DNA from: Imbricaverruca yamaguchii
Lineage: Eukaryota > Arthropoda > Thecostraca > Neoverrucidae
DNA length: 64,000 nucleotides
Reading direction: 5' to 3'
NCBI GenBank assembly: GCA_034440575.1
Contig: JAOTOL010001601.1
Span: forward strand, 2,276,001-2,340,000
A program made the translations under genes and the position numbers. The notes below the pieces were generated by a model. That model was not told where the DNA came from. It ran no database searches and saw only the letters and a list, made by a program, of their open reading frames with translations. Shown here in pieces: positions 28,901 through 41,100 of this stretch (position 1 is its first letter; each line of letters starts with the position of its first letter).

Positions 28901-31900
28901 ACCGTCAGCGGCAGCCGGACTACACCGACAACACACGACGCCGGGCCGCCCGGCCGTCAGGTGCCGGCCGCACGGCTCACCTTGGCGTTCATGGTGGTGT
29001 CGATGACGAAGTCGCGGCACTGGCGCCAGTCGCCGCGCCGCATCGCCTTCGAGGCGGCCACCACGTGCTCCCGCATCAGCTCCGGCGGACCCAACAGGTC
29101 GTACTTGAGCGCAGAGTTGCGCAGCTGGTAGTGGAACGACTTGGATATCATCCGCCGACGCGCGTCAAACTCGTGCGCTGTAAACCACAGTAGGCAGAGT
29201 CACACAGAGGTAACGCGGCTGTAAACCACAGCAGGCAGAGTCACACAGAGGTAACGCGACTGTAAACCACAGCAGGCAGTCACACAGAGGTAACGGGCTG
29301 CAAACCACAGCAGGCAGAGTCACACCGAGGTAACGCGGCTATAAACCACAGCAAGCAGTCACACAGAGGCAACTGCACTGCAAACCACAGCAGACAGTTA
29401 CACAGAGGTAACAGCCGTTCCGTCGCAAATAAAGATGCATATAACACCTGGTGGCGTACGGCGTGGATGACTCAGGATGCATCATATGACTAAGCCCAGA
29501 TTAGCGTTTACTACCAATCATTAGTGAGAAGGTATGTGACCAGGCCCACATAACCGCACCAGTGTTAACATTGGGCGACATGGATGGAATATACCACCTA
29601 CCAAATGACATAGGCATATTTCCCAATAACAACTAGACCATGTGTTTAAATCTGCATTCCATACACCATTATGTGCACAACACTATTGCATGCACGCTCA
29701 TGCGACATGATCGTGCACACAAAACGAAATTCTTAACTGCAATAGGCTAAAATTACAATAGGCCAATGTTGACAATCAAAATTGTGGCGCATCCTGAGCC
29801 ATCCCCTTCCGTGGCAAATTTTGATATTTTTTTTTTGTACACCGCGCACCGAACGTCAGATCATCTTTTAAACACTCCCGCAAAGCCAACACCGGTGGGC
29901 GCGTATTGGCAATAGACGCCACATGGCCCAAACGACTGCATTGTGGACACTACAGTGGCCAGGCCCACATTATACCAAAATGTTGCTCTCAGTGAGAGGG
30001 TAGAAGTGACCATGGCCATATTTTCCTCCATTGACTGGAAGCATTAAGCGGATGGTGATAATCGAAAGCCCATAATTTCCTCCATCATTATTGTAGCATA
30101 GCATCATTGAGAGGGTAGGAGTAACATCAGTTCCACAATATCCTTCTTTGGCTAGTACCATTAACAGGATAGGAGTGGTCAGACTCAAATTAGCTTCCAA
30201 TAGCCATAATTATGGGAGGGCGGGATTCGACACAATATGGATTATAATCACCAATACAAATGCGATCACCGAATCTCCTCACGGGCAACGCGCTCATTTT
30301 TGTATCTTTACCGGTATGCTCAATTTGGAAACGCCGCGTGGTCGCGACAGCCCCATGCACTGGCGAACGTGGAACGGTAGCGAGTACAGGAGAGGGCATG
30401 AGCTGCAGGAACTAGTGTCAGCCAAGTGGTGCGAACGGACCCGGGTATATACGGTCGGCGCAGAGCCCCCATCCCCATAGAGTTGAGATGGCACGCGGTC
30501 GACAGCGAACGGCCATGGGCCCGGTGGTACTCGATAGGCGGCCGAGAATAGGCGGACAAACTACCTGCCGGCTATTTAGCTTGTTCTGTGGCTTCCACCT
30601 AGAGAAGCTACTGGCAGCCACCCTCCCCCACCATTGAAACAATACCGGGATATGCCCTCTCAGAGTGGGACGGCTCCGAGTGAGCAGCCTCCTTCCATCG
30701 ACCGAGAGAATGATGTTAGTCACAACTCCAAGGCCGGAAAAATAGGCTGTTACTGAACTTTTGCCACCCGAAACACTTTCTCCAGAAAATTATCCTCTCA
30801 CTTTTTTATTTCGAAGTTCAGTGGTGCTGTTTGACAATGAACTGCTCTGTGCTGTGACATTCAAAATCCACTGGAGTGACAACTGAGATTCTGATGTCAT
30901 AGGGATGGAGAAAAACATCACCTCCATATTATATTACCAAACCGTTTCCTTTCCATATCCAGGATTACCAAGCACAAATCAAATTCCGGTCACAGCGACT
31001 TCGCCACCACTGACAGCGCTGCGCGCTTGGTACTGCACTTACCGGCCATATAGGGCACCTCTATGAGCATAGCCGACACGAGGTAGACACACTCGAGCAG
31101 CTCCAGGTTAATGTGCATGTGGTAGGGCATCTCGCGCAGCTTGTTCAGCTCCTCTTGCTCTTGGGTCAGGTCATCCCGCCGCTGCAGCGCACAACATTGT
31201 TCAGTGCCACAGTTACCAGTGCAAAGCACATCTGGATCGGAAACAGCTTGGAATCAAACCCTTGGTTCAGTAACGATGGTACCATCCAGCGTTAATTTCA
31301 GCCGACAGCTTTGCTGACATAGCACACAACTGATTTTTGCACAAACTCAAAGCAAATCGCCATCTCACAATGCACCACAAAAAATGCGGGAAATGTGACA
31401 TTGACAGCGAGCTACACGATAGGCTACATTTTTAGACGATTGCTGCGGTCAGCTTTGTACGGGCTACTTCCGCACGCAGCTCACTAAGAAAGCTCCGTGC
31501 CATTTTGGGATCAGTGGCACTGATAGACCGCCCGACTGCAGATCGTCGGCTTACCAACGGCGTTACCTACCTGCAGCCAGTTACAGAATCGTTACTTATT
31601 TGGGCTTCAGGGCGCCTCCAGCAGAATTGGTCATGCGCGCCCATAACATTTATACTAGTACTTCACTGTTGGTGAGGGCTATTACCTGGGTGTACACGTG
31701 GCTTTAAAGTCAATCGCCAACAAGTAACGGAACAAGTATCCAGAACGCACAAGTTTGGATATATTTCCCAAGATGTCTTGGTATGTCAAACGATCTGTGT
31801 CTCTTCCATAAACAAACGGCGCTCCGGTACACATTGTTCGCACGTGCATCTGACACACAGTCAGGGTTTCCAGACAGAGAGGGCACCGCGGTCCCTCCTC

Positions 31901-34900
31901 CCCACACGAGAGGTAGCTATGGTTGGCGCAGGTGTGCCCGATGCGCATCCCGGTTACCGGATCAGCGGTACCGACAGACAGCAGGACTGGAGATCGTTGG
32001 CCTACTAACAGCATTATACCTATATCCGGGCCCTGGTTATTACCTTCCTGTAGCAGTCTGCCGGGACCTATGTTGCCGACCGACAGCGGGACTGGAGATC
32101 GCCGGCCTGCCAAAAGCGTTGCCTACCTGTATCCCGGCCCTGGATCAGACCAAGCCGTAGCCTGCACCACAGACGAGGACTGTGCCGTACCTGGCTGCTA
32201 CCCTGCGCGAGCAGCTCCTTGACGCGAGGACTGCTCTGTATATCGAGCAGGGCGTTGTGAGCTTCTCTGATCTGGGCGTGGCGGAATGCACACAGTCCCA
32301 GCTGCACCATGGTCCGGTTGTAGTGGATCTGCAAGGTTTAGTTAGTTAATTATTTGTGGTAATAGGTGTCTCGATTGGCATGGTCATATTGCACTAAACA
32401 CATGGTGACATTTCAGAGATCGAGGTCAACCAAGGATCCAAGTGAGCGGGAGGCCTCAGGAGTCGTACGACATACTCGCACCGTAGAATGAGCCGCACGG
32501 CAGGACTTTAGGGAGGGCCTCGTATGTCAGAGATCAAGACATACACTCTTCGCGAATTGGCGGGGTGGCGGCGAGTGGTTAAGGTGTTGAGCTCCGGGTA
32601 CCAAAGGTACCGGTTGGTTGGTTATTTGACCTTACGGGCGCATCGACTGCGTTGGTCACACAGCGCCCATAACAATTTTAGATGGACAACTTAAGAGGAT
32701 TCATGAGAACAGCAGTATGCGAGACTTCAAAAGGCAGGCCAAAGGTACCGGGTTTAACACTCGCACCACTCGCGATATTTCCCAATCCCGCGGCCCACCG
32801 GCGAAACAGTGTGGGCTGCGCCATTAGCCGTGATCGTGCGTACCGTGCGTCGAGAACCACCCAACAAACAAACAATGTTCACAATTCGTCTGGATGTCGG
32901 AAGTAAACTGTTCTGTTCAATGTTGAATAGTAAACTGTACAATGTTCGTGCCAAGGAATTCTGCATAATGAATGGCCATATACTTACGTGCGTCAGAGTT
33001 CTTAAATGATGCACTCCACCTAAAAGCACATTAGGATCACGCATGTTGCCCAGTTACCAGTAGCGGGCGAGTCGAAGGCGTGCCATACCTTGGTGACGGG
33101 GTCGGAGTTCTGTATACTGGTCTGCAGGTGCGACATGAGCATCAGGTCGCGCGCCTGGAACCAGTGGTCGTGCAGCGCGTGGTGGTAGATGTGGTGGAGG
33201 ATGGCGCGTGTGCGCAGCACGGCCGTTCCGTCGTTGGTGTAGATGTACTTGCAGCGCCGGTCAATCTCGTCCAGGCTGGTCTGCTCGCCGGTCGTCAGAG
33301 TGCCCTGTCGCACGGCGCACGCCGTCAGCCGCGCGCACGGACAACATCTACTGTACAGACTCCGTCCGCACGCACGTCGGCCTGTCGCACGCGGACGGTA
33401 ATATGGCACCACAGCAGACAATGCCACCGAGTCCATGCAGGAACACACTTGGCTTTTCAGTTACAAGCTACAATGATCAGGACGCCAGTGAGCACCAGTA
33501 CTCTTCCCGTACTGCCCAATATCACACAGCCGAGGTAAGTACAGCGTGCAGCATAACATACGACACAGATTGAACTGTGTGGGAAATTGCTGTCTCGACA
33601 ATACTGGTGCATTGTTCTGAGACATTGTGGGATATTCACGCACGATGTGTTCAGCCGAGATAGATGAGATTGACGGCACCAGTATCCGTCCGACCTGCCT
33701 CGGTTCCGCGCTGCCCAGTTCCACACAGCCGAGAGAGACAGAGAACACGGACAGCACCGGTGCCCGTCCTACTGAGAACGTGGACGATACCGGAAGAACA
33801 CGTCCTATCGAGAACGTGGACGATACCGGAACACGTCCTACCGAAAACACGAACGGTACCGGTACCTGTCCTACCGAGAACACGGACGATACCGGAACAC
33901 GTCCTACCGAGAACACGGACGTTACCGGTACCCGTCCTACGGAGAACAAGGACGGTACCAGTACCCATCCTACCGAAAACACTGACTGTACCGGTACCCG
34001 TCCTACGGAGAACACGGACGGTACTGTACCGCGCTGTTCCGCCGGACGCGCACGAGTGCACTACCAGGGACGAAAGACCAGCCCAGCTCGCCACTGACCT
34101 CATCTTGCTCCATGATACGCTGGTCCACTTTGTAGTAGATGTGCTCGACTTGCTTAAGGTAGCCGCGACACATCTCGTTGGGCGTGGTCGCCACGTCGAT
34201 GACCTCCTCATCGGCGCGCACCAGACGAGACTCCAGAAACTCCACAACCTTGTTGATCAGCCGCACCATGCGGTGCTCGTCCCGCAGCCTGTCAACGCCA
34301 ATCGGCACACTTAATGACTGCTGTTGATCACAGCCGTCACACAGTGACCCCTACCGGCCCCCGCTGCCACCCGATGAGTTACGCCTGTCGACCCCAGCCG
34401 TCATACAGTGATCCCCGGCCGACCCCAGCTGTCATATCCCCGGCCGACCCCAGCTGTCACATCCCCGGCCGACCCCAGCTGTCACATCCTCGGCCGACCC
34501 CAGCTGTCACATCCTCGGCCGACCCCAGCTGTCACATCCTCGGCCGACCCCAGCTGTCACATCCTCGGCCGACCCCAGCTGTCACATCCTCGGCCGACCC
34601 CAGCTGCCACCCAATGAGTGACGCCTGTCGACCCCAGCCATCATACAGTGATCCCCGGCCGACCCCAGCTGCCACATCCCCGGCCGACCCCAGCTGTCAC
34701 ATCCCCGGCCGACTCCAGCTGCCACCCAATGAGTGACGCCTGTCGACTTAAGCCGCCACACAGACAACCCTTCCCACTGTGTTCAAATTCATCTATAACT
34801 CTACATAGGATGTAAATATAAATAGTCAATGCTTGCCATGGAAGATTTATGCAAGTTAAAATTGTGCACGTGGGAGCTACGTGTTAGTTAGTTATTTGGG

Positions 34901-35129
34901 TTTTAGGGCGCATCAACTGCAGGGGTTATACAGCGCCCATTGGGAGCTACATGTAACTGCACCACACATAATTACTGCTATGTACTGCAAAACAGCAATA
35001 AGCATACTCGGATCTTAAAGGAATTTATGTTAGCTGCATCATATGCATCCGCTATGCCTTGAATGCAATTGCTGCCAATTGCTGCCAGGAAGGACGTAAA
35101 TCAAAAGCCACGCACCTGACTCGAATATT

Positions 35130-35191
<62 letters not shown>

Positions 35192-38100
35192 TAGATACAT
35201 AGCGTTATTTTTCATCTTAATTTCTGAATGTGGCCTCCTCGTCCTTGCTGACATCACCCGTCACCCACTTAGTGATCCCGGTCGAAACCACCGTCACCCA
35301 TTTAGTGATTCCTGCTGAACCCAGTCAGCACCCATTTAGTGATTCCTGCCGAACCCAGTCAGCACCCACTTGGTGATTCCTGCCGAACCCAGTCAGCACC
35401 CACTTGGTGATCCCTGCCGAACCCAGTCGGGACCCACTTGGTGATCCATGCCGAACCCAGTCGGGACCCACTTGGTGATCCCTGTGAACTCCGGCGGCGG
35501 TCGCCACACATTTGACTAACAAGCGATCAGAGCCGACGTACGCATTCAACAACTCACGTAGAATCGATTGTCTATGGTTGCGGGTCGAAAACAATCTGAG
35601 TAATGTACAGGTTAAATAAGCACAGGTCACACAATTACTTTTCCCACTTTCTCCAACGGACGTGCACAATCAATAGCACAGGGCAAGAACACAGTTATTG
35701 CTGATTATACATGGGTTCACTTGCGCTCGAACTGTAAAGGAAACGGGAATTGGAAAAGGAAAAGCCCCTCTTCAAAGACAAGTTTAGTTTTGTTATAAAA
35801 TTTGAAATGACAGGCATGCTCTCTATAGAGCCCTTCCAAAGACATCTCACGCAAGTTTCATAAGCATCGGAACAATGATTATACATAGAACTATATGTTG
35901 CTTACTGAATCTCATTATTCCACCGAATAAAAACCAGAAGTTCGTCCCGTGAAATGGTTGGCTGATATTGGTGCTTTCGTTCCACTACTTTAAATAAATG
36001 TCCACATGCGTCGTATGAAACTTTGGGATATGAATTAGGGTTCACAGTATCATAGTAGCTTCGATGTCCACATGCGTCATATGAAACTTCGAAGCTACTA
36101 TGATCCTATGAACCCTAATTGTGGTGGGGCTCCACTACATAAACCCCATGCACCTGCAAAGCTTGCGAGCCAGTGAACTCTTCTCCGGCCTATCAAATTC
36201 ATCATCATACACCCACCATTGCCGAGCACCTACCTCTCGAAGTACTCGTTGCTGTGCGCGTCGCAGTGTTTCAGGATCTTGACGAACTCGTCGTCGAGCC
36301 GCTCCACCACGGTCAGGATACAGCCGCGCACCTTAAACGGCGGCTCCTCCAGCGACTCGTTCTCCTCCATGATGTTCTCGCCGACGACGACGTTCGGCGT
36401 GCTCAGTAGCTGGTCCAGCAGGTCCTCAACACGCTGGTTCACCTGCGCACGGGGACACACACGCGACCACGTCAGGGCAGACGTCTTCAGATACACACGC
36501 AACCACATGCACAACCATACCAGCCCTAGCATCTGCATACACACAGCCATGCAGTGGCGTTCATCCAGGCATCTGCAAACACCTTCACACACACACACAC
36601 ATAGAACCACATACAATGCACAGCCACACGCAGCCACACCAGCTCCAATAGTTGGTGTACCTGATCCGTGCATCGGTTACGTCAGTCCCGGCACCTACAT
36701 ACACACATACACGGCGAACCACATGCTATACCATGGGCTATTCACTACACTCCAGGACACCCAGCATTGGGCTGCAAGCAAACGCGGATGCAATTCACGA
36801 GATAGCAGCTCAACTAAAGACAAAATTGCTGATGGTAGTACCGACGCCTCATTTATCTGCACCCTGGTTAATGTTTTGCAGTTGACGGGGGCTTACGACA
36901 GTTCCGACCCGGGAGGCGATGTCCCGGTCCAGTCCGAGTGTACCCATACACACAGTTAATAAGTTTGTTTTCAATACTAAGTTATACCCGATTTTATCTA
37001 CACTTGGGAACTTTCCACTGATCCAAAAATCACACAAATGGATATTTAACTTACATGCCTGCGTTTCTCGTGTTTGTTTGTTTGTTTATTGGTTGGTTCA
37101 CGACACACTTTATGAACATTCACGGCTAATGGCGCCGCCCACACTGTTTCGCCGGTGGGCCGCGGGATTGGGAAATGTCCTGAGTGGCGCTAGAGTCGAA
37201 CCAGGGACCTTTGGTACCCATAGCCCGACACCTTAACCACTCGGCCATCCCCGCCCCGTGTTTCTCGTGTTGCATGTTCGCCAAATGTACTGACAATACA
37301 AGCCGGGCGAATGTTCATTTCCAGGAATTAGGTTGGTACTGCTAGACAATCAACGAAAGGATGCCACACCCTTCAGATAATGCAACACGCGCCCAGAACG
37401 TTGCGACAACAGTTGCACCAATACATACGAGGAATTTAACCCGAGGAACACGGTCACTTCCTAAACCAGAGAGCTCCAACAAAACACATGATCTCGAGCA
37501 TACCTTCTCCCATAGATCAGGCTTCATGGCGAAGCGGATGGCCAGGTTGTAGTCGAAGATGGCCGACGTCAGACCGAACTTGATCTTGATGATCATGCCG
37601 GCGGTCATGTTGTGCTGCTCGGCGATCGTCAGCAGCTCGTGCAGCAGCTCGATCATCTCCCGGCGGTCGTTACCCTTCTTGCCGCGGGCCGCACTGATCT
37701 CCTGGTACTTCTTGTTGACCAGGTCCAGCGTGACTTCGTCGTCCTTTGCGAACATCTTGAGCTTCTCCTTGGCGGTGGGTGCGCCCTTCTTCACTTTCTC
37801 CCAGTCGCCGTCCTCGTCGTCGTCGTCCTCGTCGGCTTGCCGGCGTCGCACGCGCTCCTCCTGCCGCAGCCGCTCGCGCTCCTCCTTCTTCTGACGCTTA
37901 CGATCCTCGTCGTCTTTGTCCGTCGACCTGTCACAGGGCGCCCCTAAGCAACCTCGTCCACGACAAATACACGAAGCAAATACAACCACAATCTCAACAG
38001 CGTCTATTATCTTTCGTCTGGATTTCCAAAAAACGCGGTACGAACTGGGAGAACAAATCGCATGGCATTCCCGCGTTCGTCCAACCGTCGAGTTTTAGCC

Positions 38101-41100
38101 ACTTTACGTGGACGGTATGCCGAGGTCGGCAGGGGAGAGCCGCACAGGTGCTATATCACAATCGGTAGAGAACGGCTATATCACAAGTTCGCTTAATGGC
38201 ACCGGTGTTCAAATAAGACCAAGGACTGCTTAAGGAAAACGTTCAAAATAGTGATCCCAATGGAATGATTTTGAATGTTCTCGCATAAACGACCCCTCCA
38301 AAAAATATCTTATCACCTGTGCTCCATTGTTACTGCGATTTTCACCACAAAAGAAATCGCGCGGATAGGTGCGGCCAGACATCCCAGTACCTAAATATGT
38401 CTGAAGCAGCCAGCTGCATGACAAAACACCTGCTCTAGTATTTGGTTGCCTATCATCAGAGCCCACCATTGTACCAATAACTCAGCTGTTCTGGAAGCCC
38501 GGCAGTTCCGCTTCAGTACCGCACGCCATACTAGGATACTGAAAATCGACTCACTTTTTGAGGAAGTAGTCGCGCATGCTGGGATACTGGTCCTGGTCGT
38601 CGTCCGAATAGTCCGACTCAGTCGAGTCCTCGCCCCAGTCGATATCGTCGCTGTCGTCCGAGTCCGAGTCGGCGCCCTTCGTCTTGACCTGGCGCGTGCG
38701 CGACGGCTCCTTGACTGTGGCCGCGGCCGGCACCGCGTCGGAGTCACTGTCGCCGTCGCCCTCCGGCTCCGATTCATCCGAGTCTGTTGGCGGCTCGCAG
38801 AGTCATTGATGGCGCCCGCCACCGATAGATATCGACAGGATAGTCACCGGTACCAGTAGATATCACAGGGTAGTCACCGGCTATTGCAGCCTATTGTTGA
38901 GTTTTAAAACAAAGGTCACCGGCGAATACGGGGTGTCACAGGCGCACATGAAACATCTAGCAATTGTTCATACCAGCGGTCCGGAAAGAGTCAGCAGGTA
39001 CGATGAGAAGTCAGCAAGTATGACGATAAGCCAGCAACTATGATAAGCCAGCAACTATGATAAGTCAACAAGTACGCTCACAACAGACTGTCCAGTCTCA
39101 CGCCTAAATGCTGCCTAACGTGGCGACTGAACAGCGGAACTGGTGGTCGCTTCAGGTCGCGCGGCAGTTCTTTACACAGGGCAGGGCCTCGGGACAAAAA
39201 CGGCGCCTGTCCACCTGTCCGCCATCTGGGGACGTACAGGGCCCTATCCTGACGGGTGCGGCGGTCGCGGTGTTCGGCTACTGTGCTAATGGTACCAACT
39301 AACGAAGCCGGCTCCTGCAGACGGCGCACCTTGTGAAGCAGGCACAGCGTGTGCAATGAGAACAAGCGCGGCGCTGTAACAGATCGGCGACATGATCAAA
39401 TTTAGTTTGTCCGAAAATAACGTTTGCCCCATAGTTAATATTTGTTTGGGAATCTGAGACATATTAATTTGGCTACCATCACCGTATACTGAAATGCAGT
39501 ATTGGATCTGAGAGAGGATCAATACTGAGATAGCAGATGGTGGCAAGTGGCTTCCGAGATGCGACAGATCGGCCAAAGTTCCGAAACATCGTCTGGTTGT
39601 TAGAAACATGCTAGTCCCAGCTGAGAGTGCGACCAAAAGTGACTCCTAGGTTCTTTTTAACTTCTGAACAGGGGAGCAAATGTTGATCGCGAAACACCTC
39701 CGTGAAGTTGGGAAGACTGCGTAAATTTTGTTGGCTGTCAAAGACCATAAGCTGGATTTTCCTCGCATTTAATTTGAGGCCATATCGGCGGAACAAAATA
39801 CCAGGACGTGTTCCAACTCGGCAACGACACTTTGTATGCGCGTGTTGTTTCCGGTGACCAAAATGTGTGACATCTACATACTGAAGGGGCGACTACGATC
39901 AGATACGGGCCGCAAGCACAGAGCAGCACACAGTCGACCGTGGGCCGTTGGCACTCACCCTTGGTCGGCTTCTCGTCATCACTGTCGGGCTGGTCAGGAT
40001 TTTCGCGGAAATTCTTAATCTCCCCAGCCATCCTCTCCTCGCGGTTGTACTTGCGCAGCTTCTGGCGTAGGGTCGCCAGACTCTTAGACTGTATCTTGGA
40101 CAGGTTTTTCCTGAGGTCAGGTTAATTAATTCGTAAAATAATAAATCACCCACCGAAAAGCAGTACGACACATCAGTTTGCAGGGACAAATGAACAACTT
40201 TAACAAATGACTACGTTAACTTGTATAAGAGCGTTAAATTACTAGTTAGCATAGTTTGCATGGATTTAAGGTCGCATTCATTTTTATTAACACATAGATG
40301 TTGTATAATGCACGCACAAGTAAGTCATCGTAAGCCCCTTAGAGCAATACTGACAGACGCAGCGGCCACTTTCTCTGCCTTCCCTGACTGAACTGGCACT
40401 CCCGCTCTCCATCTGAAATGATCTGGCGATCTCGTAATACCACCCCGACTGACCTGGTGCCCCAGTGTCCACCCATACCGACGTGGAGCGTTTGCTCTCT
40501 CGACCAGACTGACCTGGTGCCTTTGTCCTCCCAAAAGCTGTTGACGAAGTCCTCGCCCTCCGCCATGCAGCGGACGTAGAATCGTGGCACCTGGCCGCCC
40601 TCCTCCTTCTTGATCACCGTCTGTGCCTTGTTGAATGCCTTCCATAGTTCATCAAAATCTGCCGCGAAAAAGTCGAGTTAAAACGTTCGAAAGCCTCCGC
40701 AAACATTTGTGAGAGCTCGGAGATAAAGCATACATGATGCGCAAAGAATAAATATCTTTACTATATACAAACTCAATGGCTGCCATTTTCCAATGATTTT
40801 GAATCCTTTCAATATGACGTGGACGCAATCGTCCTCGACAAGCCATACAAAATAAGTGGAACCTGGGTAACTTAAATGTCTGCTGCTGAAATGTGCATGC
40901 TGTCTGCGTGCACCATTGGCATTAGCGATGTCGCACTTCTACCATAGCGATCGGTGAAAAACGATGAACACACCAAGCAAAGTATGCTCACCATGCTCAC
41001 TTGTCAAATGGACCCATTGGCTGTTGGTTTGAGTGTGGCTTTACGACGCACTCGGCAGCTTAAGCTATCTGGCGTCGCCTGCCTCTCACCCTGGCATGAA

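Noticed and set aside
33651..34247. 198-codon - frame and 216-codon + frame
   Set aside because: The 33-bp array plus the shadow of a real eIF3c exon explain both.
36100..36700. 147-codon - frame extended beyond the eIF3c exon
   Set aside because: Only 36234-36442 matches eIF3c; the upstream part is intron read through the acceptor.
37559..38168. + strand frames over the eIF3c region (SSSSSS, Arg-rich)
   Set aside because: Antisense shadows of the acidic and lysine-rich eIF3c exons on the - strand.
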